NCBI RefSeq assembly: GCF_014199325.1
Contig: NZ_JACIJJ010000001.1
Span: 62,001 to 126,000, forward strand
DNA length: 64,000 nucleotides
Reading direction: 5' to 3'
DNA from: Sphingomonas yantingensis
GTDB lineage: Bacteria > Pseudomonadota > Alphaproteobacteria > Sphingomonadales > Sphingomonadaceae
Positions 7,610 through 16,779 of the stretch are shown piece by piece (within the stretch, counting starts at the first letter, position 1; every line of letters begins with the position of its first letter). Below the pieces are notes generated by a model. That model made no database searches. It saw nothing but the letters and a program-made list of their open reading frames with translations, and had not been told where the DNA came from. The translations under genes were made by a program, and so were the position numbers.

Positions 7610-8415
7610 TTGCTCCGCTCCTGATAGAGGGTGATGACCGCTGCCGCCGTCTCCTCGATCGAGCGGCGGGTGACGTCGATCACCGGCCAGCCATTGTCGG
7701 CGAACATCCGCCGGGCATAGGCTACCTCGCGCGAGACCGCTTCCTGATCGACATAGGGGGTCTCGGGCGCCTGGTTGAGGCTGAGCAGGCGATTGCGGCG
7801 GACCTGGATCAACCGGTCGGCGCTGGTCGTCAGGCCGACGACCATCGGGTTCTTGAGGTTGAAGAGCTTGTCGGGCGGCGGGCTCTCGACGACGATCGGG
7901 ATGTTCGCGACCTTGTAGCCGCGGTTTGCGAGATAGATCGAGGTCGGCGTCTTCGACGATCGGCTGACGCCCGCCAGCAGGATCTCCGCCTCCTCCCAAT
8001 TCTCCCAATTGAGCCCGTCGTCGTGCGCGATCGTGAACTGGATCGCATCGACGCGCGCGAAATAGGCCGCGTCGAGCATGTGCTGCCGCCCCGGCCGCGC
8101 CTTTGCCGCCTGCCCCAGCAGCCCCGACAGCGCCGCGTTCACCCCGTCGAGCGGCGCCACCGCGGGCAGCCCCATCGCCCGGCACCGCGCCTCCAGCGTC
8201 CGGCGCACGTCGGGATTGACCAGCGTGAACAGGACGAGGCCGGGATTCTGCGCGATCTCCTGAAGGATGCGCTCCAGATGCGCCTCGGACCGCACCATCG
8301 GCCAGAAGTGCCGCAGCGTCTCGACATCGTCGTACTGGGCCAGCGCCGCCTTGGCGATGTTCTCCAGCGTCTCTCCGGTCGAGTCAGACAGGAGGTGAAG
8401 GTGCAGGCGGTTCAC
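7606..8415 (-). CDS. ppsR: pyruvate phosphate dikinase / PEP synthase regulatory protein (DUF299)
   Basis: A 269-residue bifunctional serine/threonine kinase and Pi-dependent pyrophosphorylase of the DUF299 family, which reversibly inactivates PPDK or PEP synthase. The start is the GTG giving NRLHLHLLSDSTGETLE, the family's usual N-terminus. GVSRSSKTPTS is the P-loop-like ADP-binding motif, and NPMVVGLTTS follows. The frame runs open upstream across the origin and hemE, but that is antisense and not protein-like. The gene is the first one left of the putative origin and reads away from it. Confidence 0.92.
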   Translation of the reverse strand: MNRLHLHLLSDSTGETLENIAKAALAQYDDVETLRHFWPMVRSEAHLERILQEIAQNPGLVLFTLVNPDVRRTLEARCRAMGLPAVAPLDGVNAALSGLLGQAAKARPGRQHMLDAAYFARVDAIQFTIAHDDGLNWENWEEAEILLAGVSRSSKTPTSIYLANRGYKVANIPIVVESPPPDKLFNLKNPMVVGLTTSADRLIQVRRNRLLSLNQAPETPYVDQEAVSREVAYARRMFADNGWPVIDVTRRSIEETAAAVITLYQERSK

Positions 8416-8429
8416 CGGCTGGACCGATC

Positions 8430-8438
8430 TGTGGACAA
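8430..8438 (-). promoter_or_regulatory. near-consensus DnaA box
   Basis: TGTGGACAA reads TTGTCCACA on the minus strand, one mismatch from TTATCCACA. Confidence 0.6.
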
Positions 8439-8480
8439 CATGGGGAGAGGCGCTAGCGCAACTTCGCGGCGCCGCCAAGG

Positions 8481-8489
8481 CGTGGACAA
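8481..8489 (-). promoter_or_regulatory. degenerate DnaA box
   Basis: CGTGGACAA reads TTGTCCACG on the minus strand, two mismatches from TTATCCACA, in the same orientation as its neighbours. Confidence 0.45.
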
Positions 8490-8552
8490 CCACCCCATCC
8501 GTCCCCAACCCGTCCACATTTCCTGCCCGTGCGCATGGTTCCATCCCCAGCC

Positions 8553-8561
8553 TGTGGATAA
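8553..8561 (-). promoter_or_regulatory. perfect DnaA box
   Basis: TGTGGATAA is the exact complement of the consensus TTATCCACA. It is followed directly by another TGTGGA core (8562-8567), giving two closely spaced same-direction sites. Confidence 0.75.
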
Positions 8562-8715
8562 TGTGGACGCGCTTTCCGAATCCGCGGGGTTCTGCGGGGC
8601 CGAAAGGGTCAAGCTGTTGGCATTTCCGGCACCGCGATCTAAGCCACGCTACCCACGCGCCATCCTCTTTCAACATCCATCTTAGATTCTTCTTATTTGT
8701 TTGAAGGGACCCCGA

Positions 8716-9753
8716 TTGCGCCGTTCCGACACGTTCAAGCCGCTCCTCGCCACGCTCAAGGGTGAGCGCCAGTCCGTCCCGCCGATGTGGCTCATGCGAC
8801 AGGCCGGGCGATACCTTCCCGAATATCGCGCGCTGCGTGAGGAGAAGGGTGGCTTCCTGGCGATGGCGATGGACCCGGAGGCGGCGTGCGAGATCACGCT
8901 CCAGCCGATCCGCCGGTTCGGGTTCGACGGGGCGATCCTCTTTTCCGACATCCTCACCGTTCCGATGGCGCTCGGCCAACAGCTCTGGTTCGAGACCGGC
9001 GAAGGCCCGCGGCTTGCCCCGCCGCTGGCCGATGCCGCCGCGATCGACGCGTTGCAGCCGGGGGCACCCGACACGCTCGACCCCGTCTATGCCGCGGTGC
9101 GTCGGATCGTCGCGGTGCTGCCGGACGGCGTGACGATGCTGGGCTTCGCAGGATCGCCCTGGACGGTCGCCACGTACATGATCGCGGGGCAGGGGAGCCG
9201 GACCCAGGACGCCGCCCGCCGCCTCGCGTACCGCGATCCGGAGGCGATGCAGCGGCTGGTCGATCGCATCGTCGCCACGACGATCGACTATCTCGCGAAG
9301 CAGCACGAGGCGGGGGTCGAGGCGGTGCAGCTGTTCGACAGCTGGTCGGGCAGCCTTAGCCCCGAACAGTTCGAGCGCTGGGTGATCGCGCCCAACAAGG
9401 CGATCGTCGCGGGCCTGCGCGCGCGCTGCCCGAACCTGGTCATCATTGGCTTTCCGAAGGGGGCGGGTGCCAAGCTTGCCGACTATGCCGAGCAGGTCGG
9501 CATCGACGCGGTCGGCGTGGACGAGACGATTGCCCCCGAATGGGCCGCGCGTGCGCTGCCGGCCGATATGCCGGTACAGGGCAATCTCGACCCACTCGCG
9601 CTGATCGCCGGCGGCGACACGCTCGCGCGTGCGGTCGACCGCATCCTCGCGGCGTTCGAGGGGCGGCCGCATGTCTTCAACCTCGGCCACGGCATCCTGC
9701 CCGACACGCCGATCGCGCATGTCGAGGCACTGATCGCGCGGGTGCGGGGATGA
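8716..9753 (+). CDS. hemE: uroporphyrinogen decarboxylase
   Basis: A 345-residue HemE converting uroporphyrinogen III to coproporphyrinogen III in haem synthesis. PPMWLMRQAGRYLPEY is the substrate-binding signature; ILFSDIL and GFAGSPWT contain active-site residues, and HVFNLGHGILPDTP is the C-terminal motif. I chose the TTG at 8716 because AAGGGA (8704-8709) sits 6 bases before it. A TTG at 8701 would add five residues but lacks such a site. It is the first gene right of the putative origin and overlaps hemJ by 4 bases. Confidence 0.93.
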   Translation: MRRSDTFKPLLATLKGERQSVPPMWLMRQAGRYLPEYRALREEKGGFLAMAMDPEAACEITLQPIRRFGFDGAILFSDILTVPMALGQQLWFETGEGPRLAPPLADAAAIDALQPGAPDTLDPVYAAVRRIVAVLPDGVTMLGFAGSPWTVATYMIAGQGSRTQDAARRLAYRDPEAMQRLVDRIVATTIDYLAKQHEAGVEAVQLFDSWSGSLSPEQFERWVIAPNKAIVAGLRARCPNLVIIGFPKGAGAKLADYAEQVGIDAVGVDETIAPEWAARALPADMPVQGNLDPLALIAGGDTLARAVDRILAAFEGRPHVFNLGHGILPDTPIAHVEALIARVRG

Positions 9754-10205
9754 CCGGCTGGCTCGGCAGCGCCTATCTGTGGGTAAAGGCGGTGCACGTC
9801 ATCTTCGTCATCTTCTGGATGGCGGGGCTGTTCATGCTGCCGCGCTACCTCGTCCATCATCAGGAGGGGCTGCCGATCCCCGGCGAGCCGGAGCGCTGGA
9901 TCAAGCGCGAGGCGCTGCTGCGCCGGATGATCCTCACCCCGTCGCTGGTGATCGTGTGGGTGCTGGGCCTCATGCTGGCGGTGAATCTGGGGCTGCTGGA
10001 CGGGCAGCCGGGGCTCGGCTGGCTCCATGCCAAGCTGCTCTTGGTGATCCTGCTGTCGGGCTATCATGGCTGGGCGGTGGGCTATGCGAAGAAGCTCGCC
10101 GCCGGCCGGCCGACGCTCGCGCCGCGGACGCTGCGGCTGGTCAACGAGGTGCCGGCGCTCGGGGCGATCCTGATCGTCATCCTGGCTGAGGTGAAGCCGT
10201 TCTGA
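9750..10205 (+). CDS. hemJ: protoporphyrinogen oxidase HemJ
   Basis: A 151-residue membrane protein of the HemJ (UPF0093) family with about four transmembrane helices. The conserved His (H16 in VKAVHVIF) and the MLPRYLVHH and WIKREALLRRMI segments match the family. HemJ oxidises protoporphyrinogen IX to protoporphyrin IX in bacteria lacking HemG or HemY. The ATG overlaps the hemE stop (ATGA), putting two haem-pathway genes in one operon and supporting the call. Confidence 0.9.
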   Translation: MTGWLGSAYLWVKAVHVIFVIFWMAGLFMLPRYLVHHQEGLPIPGEPERWIKREALLRRMILTPSLVIVWVLGLMLAVNLGLLDGQPGLGWLHAKLLLVILLSGYHGWAVGYAKKLAAGRPTLAPRTLRLVNEVPALGAILIVILAEVKPF

Positions 10206-10358
10206 CGTTGACTTGAGGAGCGCACGCGCTTAGTTGCCGACGACGTGTTGCGTTGCCGTCTTGGCATCCTTTTGCACGTCCTCCCTCCAGCATCGACGCC
10301 GGCGCATCCGCTGAGCCGCACGACGCCACCCTCCCAACGCCCGCACCGGACGACCCCA

Positions 10359-11615
10359 ATGCACCTCAAGGACTTGAAGAAGAAAGCGCCCGCCGAACTG
10401 GTCGAGATGGCCGAGGCACTGGGCGTCGAAGGCGCGTCGACGATGCGCAAGCAGGACCTGATGTTCGCCATCCTCAAGGTTCAGGCCGAGAATGGCGAGC
10501 AGATCATGGGCCTCGGCACGATCGAGGTGCTGCCCGACGGCTTTGGCTTCCTGCGCAGCCCCGAGGCGAATTATCTCGCCGGTCCCGACGACATCTACAT
10601 CTCGCCCAATCAGGTTCGTAAGTTTGGCCTGCGCACCGGCGACACCGTCGAGGGCGAAGTCCGAGGGCCGAAGGACGGCGAACGCTATTTCGCGCTCACC
10701 AAGCTCATCAGCGTCAATTTCGACGATCCCGATGCGGTCCGCCACCGCGTCAATTTCGACAACCTGACGCCGCTCTATCCCGAGCAGAAGCTGAAGCTCG
10801 ATCCCTTCGATCCGACGCAGAAGGACAAGTCGGCGCGCGTCATCGACATCGTCAGCCCGCAGGGCAAGGGCCAGCGCACGCTGATCGTCGCCCCGCCGCG
10901 CGTCGGCAAGACGGTGATGCTCCAGAACATCGCCAAGGCGATCACCGACAACCACCCGGAAGTGTTCCTCATCGTCCTGCTCATCGACGAGCGGCCCGAG
11001 GAAGTCACCGACATGCAGCGCAGCGTGAAGGGCGAGGTCGTCAGCTCGACCTTCGACGAACCCGCACAGCGCCACGTCCAGGTCGCGGAGATGGTGATCG
11101 AAAAGGCCAAGCGCCTGGTCGAGCACAAGAAGGATGTCGTCATCCTGCTCGACTCCATCACCCGCCTCGGCCGCGCCTACAACACCGTCGTCCCGTCGTC
11201 GGGCAAGGTGCTGACCGGCGGCGTCGATGCCAACGCGCTCCAGCGCCCCAAGCGCTTCTTCGGCGCGGCGCGCAATATCGAGGAGGGCGGTTCGCTGTCG
11301 ATCATCGCGACCGCGCTGATCGACACCGGCAGCCGCATGGACGAGGTGATCTTCGAGGAGTTCAAGGGCACCGGTAACTCGGAAATCGTCCTTGATCGCA
11401 AGGTCGCCGACAAGCGCATCTTCCCGGCGATGGATGTCGGCAAGTCGGGCACCCGCAAGGAAGAGCTGCTGGTCGAAAAGCCGATCCTGTCGAAGATGTG
11501 GGTGCTGCGCCGCATCCTCATGCAGATGGGCACCATCGATTCGATGGAGTTCCTGCTCGACAAGATGAAGGATTCGAAGACCAACGAGGATTTTTTCGAC
11601 TCGATGAATTCCTGA
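10359..11615 (+). CDS. rho: transcription termination factor Rho
   Basis: A 418-residue Rho. The N-terminal helical domain ([19 protein letters not shown]) is followed by a cold-shock RNA-binding domain with DGFGFLRSP and [16 protein letters not shown]. The RecA-like ATPase has Walker A APPRVGKT near residue 185, and [13 protein letters not shown] and [20 protein letters not shown] near the Q- and R-loops. The ATG at 10359 gives the canonical N-terminus; the frame is open 38 codons further upstream. A weak promoter candidate, TTGACT at 10208-10213, lies in the 153-base leader. Confidence 0.96.
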   Translation: MHLKDLKKKAPAELVEMAEALGVEGASTMRKQDLMFAILKVQAENGEQIMGLGTIEVLPDGFGFLRSPEANYLAGPDDIYISPNQVRKFGLRTGDTVEGEVRGPKDGERYFALTKLISVNFDDPDAVRHRVNFDNLTPLYPEQKLKLDPFDPTQKDKSARVIDIVSPQGKGQRTLIVAPPRVGKTVMLQNIAKAITDNHPEVFLIVLLIDERPEEVTDMQRSVKGEVVSSTFDEPAQRHVQVAEMVIEKAKRLVEHKKDVVILLDSITRLGRAYNTVVPSSGKVLTGGVDANALQRPKRFFGAARNIEEGGSLSIIATALIDTGSRMDEVIFEEFKGTGNSEIVLDRKVADKRIFPAMDVGKSGTRKEELLVEKPILSKMWVLRRILMQMGTIDSMEFLLDKMKDSKTNEDFFDSMNS

Positions 11616-11690
11616 TCGAGCGCGCACGGGCGCAGCGTCGCTGCACCCGAGACGCGCCGATCCGGCCGGCGGGACATAGTCCCGTTCGAC

Positions 11691-11711
11691 GATGCGGGCT
11701 TTGCCCGCATC
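11691..11711. other. hairpin downstream of rho
   Basis: GATGCGGGC (11691-11699) and GCCCGCATC (11703-11711) pair perfectly across a 3-base loop. No T-run follows. A smaller hairpin, CGGGAC/GTCCCG, lies at about 11670-11684. Both precede the stronger terminator at 11752 and may stabilise the rho 3' end. Confidence 0.5.
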
Positions 11712-11751
11712 GGGACCGAAACAAACACCGCCTTCGGGCATTGGAACGAAT

Positions 11752-11784
11752 AACGGCGCGGGCCTCTTGTCCGCGCCGTTTTCC
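11752..11784 (+). terminator. intrinsic terminator of rho
   Basis: Arms AACGGCGCGG (11752-11761) and CCGCGCCGTT (11771-11780) are perfectly complementary with a 9-base loop. The second arm ends in TT and runs on into TTCC, a short T-run. Confidence 0.7.
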
Positions 11785-11800
11785 TGTCTAGGACCGGCCC

Positions 11801-12529
11801 ATGCTCGAGCTTCTCTATAGTGCCGCCGCCGCGACCGGCGGGATCGGATCGCCTGCCGATATCTGGCAGCACATCCTCGCCGATTTCAGCGACATTACCG
11901 AACCGGCGGCACTCGCCGCGTTCGGATCGGTGCTGATGATCGACCTCGTCCTTGCCGGCGACAATGCGATCGTCGTCGGCGCGCTCGCCGCGGGACTGCC
12001 CGCCGACCAGCGCAAGAAGGTCATCCTGATCGGCATCGGCGCTGCGCTCGTCCTGCGCATCGCGTTCGCGCTGATCGTCACCTGGCTGATGGGGATCGTC
12101 GGCCTGATCTTTGCGGGCGGGCTCCTGCTGCTCTGGGTGAGCTGGAAGTTCTGGCGCGAGATCCGGAGTGGCGCGCATAGCGAGGGGTCGGATGAGATCG
12201 TCGGCGACGAACGCTCGGGCCTCAATTCGTCGAAGAGCTTTGCCGGCGCCGCCTGGTCGGTGGCGGTCGCCGATGTGTCGATGAGCCTCGACAACGTCCT
12301 TGCCGTCGCGGGTGCAGCGCGCGAACATCCGGGCATCCTAGTCGTCGGCCTGCTCCTGTCGGTCGCGCTGATGGGCCTCGCCGCCAACTTCATCGCCCGA
12401 CTTATCGATCGCTATCGCTGGATCGCCTATGTGGGCCTGGCGATCATCGTCGTGGTGGCGCTCAAGATGATCTACGAGGGCTGGGTGGGGACGCCCGAGA
12501 CGCTTGGCCTTGCCAGCCTGTTCATGTGA
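11801..12529 (+). CDS. TerC/YjbE-family integral membrane protein
   Basis: A 242-residue membrane protein with about seven transmembrane segments. SVLMIDLVLAGDNAIVVGALAAGLP and its repeat VAVADVSMSLDNVLAVAGAA carry the Asp/Asn residues that define the TerC family. Members export metal ions such as Mn2+ or Ca2+, or act in tellurite resistance and membrane-protein metalation; the ion cannot be assigned here. The gene stands alone between the rho terminator and its own strong terminator. I saw no yybP-ykoY riboswitch in front. Confidence 0.87.
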   Translation: MLELLYSAAAATGGIGSPADIWQHILADFSDITEPAALAAFGSVLMIDLVLAGDNAIVVGALAAGLPADQRKKVILIGIGAALVLRIAFALIVTWLMGIVGLIFAGGLLLLWVSWKFWREIRSGAHSEGSDEIVGDERSGLNSSKSFAGAAWSVAVADVSMSLDNVLAVAGAAREHPGILVVGLLLSVALMGLAANFIARLIDRYRWIAYVGLAIIVVVALKMIYEGWVGTPETLGLASLFM

Positions 12530-12554
12530 CCTGACGGGCTTCTGAAGCGAAATA

Positions 12555-12585
12555 GGGGGGGAGCGGGCGACCGCTCCCCCTTTTT
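12555..12585 (+). terminator. strong intrinsic terminator after the TerC-family gene
   Basis: GGGGGAGCGG (12557-12566) pairs with CCGCTCCCCC (12571-12580) around a GCGA tetraloop, followed by TTTTT (12581-12585). The convergent hydrolase gene stops at 12590, so it may serve both directions. Confidence 0.85.
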
Positions 12586-12589
12586 CGTG

Positions 12590-13288
12590 TCAGCCGAGGT
12601 TCTTGGCGAAGAACCCGCGCGTGCGCGCATCGGCCTCGTCCGCCGCCTGCGGCGAGCGGCGATTGCCGACTTCGGTGGCGAAGCCGTGATCCTCGCCTGG
12701 ATAGTCGTGCAGCGTCACCTTGGGGTGGTGGTCCAGCCCCTCGTGCATCTTCGCCTGCGTCTCCTTGTCGACGAAGCCGTCGTCGCCGGCGATGTGCAGC
12801 ATCAGCGGATTGGCGATCGCGTCCTTCTCACCCAGCAGCCCGTCGATCCCGACCGCGTAATAGCCGACCGACGCATCCACATCGGTCCGCGCCGCGGTCA
12901 TGTAGGCGAGCCGTCCGCCCAGGCAGTAGCCGACGACGCCGACCTTGCCGCCTTCGGGCAGGTGCGTGCGCGCGGCGCGGATTGTCGCCTCGATATCCTT
13001 GATCCCCTGATCCTGGTCGAACTTGCCCATCAGGCCGAGCGCCTGGTTCATTTCCGCCTCGACATCAGGGTCGAGCTCGATCCCCGGCTCGATCCGCCAG
13101 AACAGGTCCGGCGCGATCGCGAGATACCCGTCGGCGGCGAGGTGGTCGCACTTCTGACGGATGCCGCGATTGACGCCGAAAATCTCCTGGATCACCACGA
13201 TCGCGGCGCGGGGGCTGCTCTCGGGCTTGGCGACATAGGCCTTGAAGCGGCCGTCGCCGTCCAGCGTCTCGATCTCGATTTCGCTCAT
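12590..13288 (-). CDS. dienelactone hydrolase family protein
   Basis: A 232-residue alpha/beta-hydrolase. The nucleophile is the Cys of VGYCLGGRLAY, with acid AGDDGFVD and the catalytic His in YPGEDHGFA, the order of dienelactone hydrolases. The oxyanion region is VVIQEIFGVN. It probably acts on a lactone or ester in the cytoplasm; no aromatic-degradation genes lie nearby, so the substrate is open. I prefer the ATG at 13288: GAGGAAG lies about 10 bases before it, while that site abuts the alternative ATG at 13297. Confidence 0.88.
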   Translation of the reverse strand: MSEIEIETLDGDGRFKAYVAKPESSPRAAIVVIQEIFGVNRGIRQKCDHLAADGYLAIAPDLFWRIEPGIELDPDVEAEMNQALGLMGKFDQDQGIKDIEATIRAARTHLPEGGKVGVVGYCLGGRLAYMTAARTDVDASVGYYAVGIDGLLGEKDAIANPLMLHIAGDDGFVDKETQAKMHEGLDHHPKVTLHDYPGEDHGFATEVGNRRSPQAADEADARTRGFFAKNLG

Positions 13289-13370
13289 GGGTGTCATCTT
13301 CCTCTCGGTTGCGTGCGCGGGCTGAACGCGCCTATCGTGATCGGGTTCGCGGCAAGTCGGGGGTCGGTCC

Positions 13371-13607
13371 ATGAAAATCAATGTCGAGGTCGACTGCACG
13401 CCGGAGGAAGCGCGCCGGGCGATGGGCCTGCCCGACTTCACCCCTGTCCACGAACGCTATGTCGCGATGATCCAGGAAACGATGGAGAAGGGTGCGAGCC
13501 CCGAACTGATCGAATCGATGATGAAGAGTTGGGCACCGATGGGGGAGGCGGGGATGACCTTCTGGCGGCAGATGTTCGATATCTCGGCCAAGGGCTCGCG
13601 CGACTGA
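13371..13607 (+). CDS. DUF6489-type small conserved protein
   Basis: A 78-residue soluble protein: MKINVEVDCTPEEARRAMGLPD, then a helical part with MIQETMEKG and WAPMGEAGMTFWRQMF. I recognise the pattern as the DUF6489 family of sphingomonads; function unknown. It ends two bases before the mnmE start and is probably co-transcribed with it. The helix rich in Met, Trp and Phe suggests a protein- or membrane-surface-binding role, which is speculative. Confidence 0.75.
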   Translation: MKINVEVDCTPEEARRAMGLPDFTPVHERYVAMIQETMEKGASPELIESMMKSWAPMGEAGMTFWRQMFDISAKGSRD

Positions 13608-13609
13608 GC

Positions 13610-14890
13610 ATGGGCGACACGATCGTCGCGCTGTCGAGCGGGCCGCCGCCCGCGGCGATCGGCGTGATCCGGCTGAGCGGTCCGCAGGCGATTGCCGCCG
13701 CCACCGCCGTAGCCTTCCCGCTACCCGAACCGCGCCGAGCCGGGCTTCGTGCGCTGCGTCATGACGGTCGGCTGATCGATCGGGCGCTGACACTGGTCTT
13801 TCCCGGACCCGACAGCGCCACGGGCGAAGATCTCGTCGAATTTCATGTACATGGCGGCCTTGCGGTCGTGCGGGCCGTCGAGAATGCGCTGCTCGCGCAA
13901 CCGGGAGTCGTCCGTGCCGAACCCGGCGGCTTTACCCGCCGCGCGCTGCTCAATGGGCGGCTCGACCTGGCACAGGTCGAAGCGCTTGGCGATCTGCTCG
14001 CCGCGCAGACCGACGCGCAGGCGAGGATGGCCGTACTGGGTACCGAAGGCTTGCTGCGCCGCAACATCGACGCGTTGCAGCGTGAGGTGCTGATGGCCGC
14101 TGCTGACGTCGAGTTGGCATTGGACTTCGCCGACGAGGATGATGGCGGAGCGTTCGATCGAGATGCGCTGCAATCGAGACTACACGCGCTCGAGAACCGA
14201 ATACGGGGCTGGCTGGCACGCCCCCGTGTCGAGATGCTCAACCGGGGCTTTCGCATCGTGCTGGCGGGTAGGCCGAATGCCGGCAAGTCTACGTTGCTCA
14301 ATGCCCTGGCGGGGCGCGACGCTGCAATTGTGTCACCGATCGCGGGAACGACACGCGACCGGATCGAAGTGTCGGTCGCGCACAGGGGGATCCCGTTCGT
14401 CCTTACCGATACCGCCGGTCTCGTCAGCGCCAGCGACGATCCGATCGAAATGATCGGGGTCGAGCGTGCCCGTGATGCCATGGCACAGGCCGACGTGGTT
14501 CTTTGGCTGGAGGATTCGGCGCCCTTGCCGCGCGCCGATGCCGTCAGGGTAGCGGCGCAGCTCGATCGGCCCGATCGCCCGGCGCCGCCTGCCGAGGCGG
14601 TTGGCGTGTCCGGGCTGACCGGCGAGGGGCTGGAGTGCCTTTGGTCCATTGTTCATGCGCAGATCGCCGGCCGCTTGCCGCCAGAAGACGGAAGCGCGCT
14701 GAACGAGCGCCAGCATGCGCTTCTAAACCGCGCAAGGGGCGCGGTCGTTGCTGCCCGCCAGGAGCAGGAGTTGCTTCTAATTGCGGAGCAGTTGCGGGCT
14801 GCGCGGTACGCACTTGACCAGATCACCGGTGCTGCCGGGACCGAGGCTATGCTCGACCAACTCTTCGGACGCTTTTGTATTGGCAAATAG
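13610..14890 (+). CDS. mnmE: tRNA-modifying GTPase MnmE
   Basis: A 426-residue MnmE. The N-terminal formyl-THF-binding domain starts [22 protein letters not shown] helical domain carries the inserted G domain, with G1 [10 protein letters not shown]2 around AGTTRD and G3 DTAG. The C-terminal FCIGK is the conserved CxGK motif holding the essential Cys. With MnmG it installs the carboxymethylaminomethyl group at wobble U34 of certain tRNAs. mnmG follows after a 56-base gap containing a parS-like palindrome. Confidence 0.95.
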   Translation: MGDTIVALSSGPPPAAIGVIRLSGPQAIAAATAVAFPLPEPRRAGLRALRHDGRLIDRALTLVFPGPDSATGEDLVEFHVHGGLAVVRAVENALLAQPGVVRAEPGGFTRRALLNGRLDLAQVEALGDLLAAQTDAQARMAVLGTEGLLRRNIDALQREVLMAAADVELALDFADEDDGGAFDRDALQSRLHALENRIRGWLARPRVEMLNRGFRIVLAGRPNAGKSTLLNALAGRDAAIVSPIAGTTRDRIEVSVAHRGIPFVLTDTAGLVSASDDPIEMIGVERARDAMAQADVVLWLEDSAPLPRADAVRVAAQLDRPDRPAPPAEAVGVSGLTGEGLECLWSIVHAQIAGRLPPEDGSALNERQHALLNRARGAVVAARQEQELLLIAEQLRAARYALDQITGAAGTEAMLDQLFGRFCIGK

Positions 14891-14893
14891 CTG

Positions 14894-14909
14894 TGTTCCA
14901 CGTGGAACG
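14894..14909. promoter_or_regulatory. parS: parS-like centromere site 1
   Basis: TGTTCCACGTGGAACG holds a perfect 14-base palindrome, GTTCCACGTGGAAC (14895-14908). It closely matches the chromosomal parS consensus TGTTNCACGTGNAACA. It lies between mnmE and mnmG, about 3.3 kb from parB and 6 kb from the putative origin, as expected for a ParB nucleation site. Confidence 0.85.
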
Positions 14910-14946
14910 TTTTGACCGCAGTCGAAGAGCGGCTTACGGCAACCTC

Positions 14947-16779
14947 ATGCAATTCGACGTGATCGTGATCGGCGGGGGCCACGCCGGCACCGAGGCCGCT
15001 GCCGCATCGGCACGGCGCGGTGCCCGCACGGCGTTGGTCAGCTTCGACCCGGCAACGATCGGGGCGATGTCCTGTAATCCTGCCATCGGGGGTTTGGGCA
15101 AAGGGCATCTTGTTCGCGAAGTCGACGCGTTTGATGGGCTGATCGCCCGCGCGGCCGACGCCGCGGCGATCCACTATCGGATGCTTAACCGCAGCAAGGG
15201 GACCGCTGTTCAGGGTCCGCGCGTTCAGGCCGACCGGCGTCGTTACGCGGCCGCGATTCAGGGAATGCTCGAAGCCGAAGCCAATCTGTCGATCGTCAGC
15301 GGCGAGGCTTCCGCGCTCGTTCTCGGTACCGGTGGCAGGATCGCGGGTGTCGCGCTTGCCGATGGTACGGTCCTGTCGGCTCGCGCGGTCGTGCTGGCGA
15401 CGGGTACGTTTCTGGGCGGTCGTATCTTCCGTGGCGAAGATCGGGAGGCCGGGGGACGCGTAGGGGAGCGGGCCGCGAGCCGGCTGTGCGAACAGCTCCG
15501 CGCACTTTCGCTGCCGATGGCGCGGCTGAAGACCGGCACGCCGCCGCGGCTCGATGGCCGGACGATCGACTGGGCGCGGCTCTCGACGCAGCCGAGCGAC
15601 GACGAGCCGTGGACCATGTCGCCGATGACCGGGCGTCGTCTGCTCCCACAGCTTGCCTGCGCCGTGACACGGACGAATCCGCAAACGCACGGCATCATTG
15701 CCGCCTCCCTCGATCGGTCACCGCTGTTCTCTGGCGCGATCGGCGGGCAGGGGCCACGCTATTGCCCGTCGATCGAGGACAAGATCCACCGCTTCGCCGA
15801 TCGCGACGGGCATCAGGTGTTCCTTGAGCCCGAAGGACTGGATGATCCGTTGGTCTATCCCAACGGGATTTCGACGTCGTTGCCGGTCGATGTGCAGGCG
15901 GGGTTGATCGCCAGCATTGAGGGGCTGGAACGGGCCCGGATCGTCACGCCGGGCTATGCGGTCGAATATGATTATATCGATCCGCGCGCGCTCGATCATT
16001 CGTTGGCGCTGGATGCGATGCCAGGTTTGTATATGGCCGGTCAGATCAATGGCACGACCGGCTATGAGGAAGCGGCCGCACAGGGGCTGGTGGCCGGTCT
16101 GAACGCGGCGGCGTATGCGTGCGATCTCGCGCCGGTGCCGTTCGAACGGCAGAGCAGCTATATCGGCGTCATGATCGACGACCTGACGCTACAGGGCGTG
16201 ACAGAACCGTATCGCATGCTCACCGCGCGCGCAGAGTACCGCCTGCATCTTCGCGCCAACAATGCGGAGACGCGCCTGTCCCCGGTTGCCGCCGCGGCTG
16301 GATGCCTTTCACTCGCGCGTCTCGAACGGCTGCGGGTACGGCAAGAAGCCCGCACCGAGATCGACCGCGAATTGAGTCAGACGCGCACGCCGCACGAGAT
16401 GCGCCTGATGGGAGCCGACGTGACGCAGGACGGGGTGCGCCGCTCGCTCACCGAATGGCTGCGCTTCGCACAAGTCACCGCGGAACAGGTGGTGCCGGAC
16501 AGTCATGTCGACCCGGCCATCCTTGCCGAGGCGGTCGAGGACGCACGCTACGCGCCCTATCTCGATCGCCAAGCGAGCGAAGTCGCCGCGCTCGGTGATG
16601 CAAAGATCCGGCTCGCGTCGTCAATCGACTACAAAGCGATCCCCGGCCTCTCGAATGAAATGGTCGAGCGATTGTCGGCGGCGCGACCCGACACGCTTGC
16701 GACGGCATCACGCGTTCGCGGAGTCACCCCGGCGGCGCTGACCGCGATCCTCCTCCACGTCCGGAAGCGCGCGGCATGA
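14947..16779 (+). CDS. mnmG: tRNA uridine-34 modification enzyme MnmG
   Basis: A 610-residue FAD enzyme, partner of MnmE. The start is the ATG giving [18 protein letters not shown], whose [10 protein letters not shown] binds the [32 protein letters not shown], and [10 protein letters not shown] are family signatures, and the C-terminal helical domain (from about residue 540) binds tRNA and MnmE. The frame is open 24 codons upstream, across the parS palindrome, but those residues are not part of the fold. Its stop overlaps rsmG in ATGA. Confidence 0.95.
   Translation: MQFDVIVIGGGHAGTEAAAASARRGARTALVSFDPATIGAMSCNPAIGGLGKGHLVREVDAFDGLIARAADAAAIHYRMLNRSKGTAVQGPRVQADRRRYAAAIQGMLEAEANLSIVSGEASALVLGTGGRIAGVALADGTVLSARAVVLATGTFLGGRIFRGEDREAGGRVGERAASRLCEQLRALSLPMARLKTGTPPRLDGRTIDWARLSTQPSDDEPWTMSPMTGRRLLPQLACAVTRTNPQTHGIIAASLDRSPLFSGAIGGQGPRYCPSIEDKIHRFADRDGHQVFLEPEGLDDPLVYPNGISTSLPVDVQAGLIASIEGLERARIVTPGYAVEYDYIDPRALDHSLALDAMPGLYMAGQINGTTGYEEAAAQGLVAGLNAAAYACDLAPVPFERQSSYIGVMIDDLTLQGVTEPYRMLTARAEYRLHLRANNAETRLSPVAAAAGCLSLARLERLRVRQEARTEIDRELSQTRTPHEMRLMGADVTQDGVRRSLTEWLRFAQVTAEQVVPDSHVDPAILAEAVEDARYAPYLDRQASEVAALGDAKIRLASSIDYKAIPGLSNEMVERLSAARPDTLATASRVRGVTPAALTAILLHVRKRAA

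Larger units (their letters stand above)
8416..8715. other. putative chromosomal replication origin (oriC)
   Basis: This 300-base gap between divergent ppsR and hemE encodes nothing I recognise. It holds one perfect DnaA box (8553-8561), near-consensus boxes at 8430-8438 and 8481-8489, and TCCACA cores at 8513-8518 and in the complement of 8562-8567. The right end (about 8661-8705) is unusually AT-rich for this genome and could be the unwinding element. In Caulobacter and relatives oriC lies next to hemE, and flanking genes here point outward on both sides. parAB and parS sites lie 6-10 kb away. Function is inferred from these features. Confidence 0.8.

Noticed and set aside
7606-9720. A 704-codon open frame on the minus strand spanning ppsR, the origin region and hemE
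   Set aside because: Only the last 269 residues match DUF299; the rest is the shadow of hemE in GC-rich DNA.
10245-10358. 38-codon N-terminal extension of rho
   Set aside because: The residues are Pro/Arg-rich with no similarity to Rho; the canonical MHLKDLKK start is at 10359.
11616-11800. Possible yybP-ykoY manganese riboswitch before the TerC-family gene
   Set aside because: I could not find the conserved loop sequences; the hairpins there read better as the rho 3' end and terminator.
12587-14890. A 767-codon frame joining the region antisense to the dienelactone hydrolase with mnmE
   Set aside because: Only the part from 13610 is MnmE; the upstream part is a shadow of the hydrolase gene, and the spacing with DUF6489 supports the shorter start.
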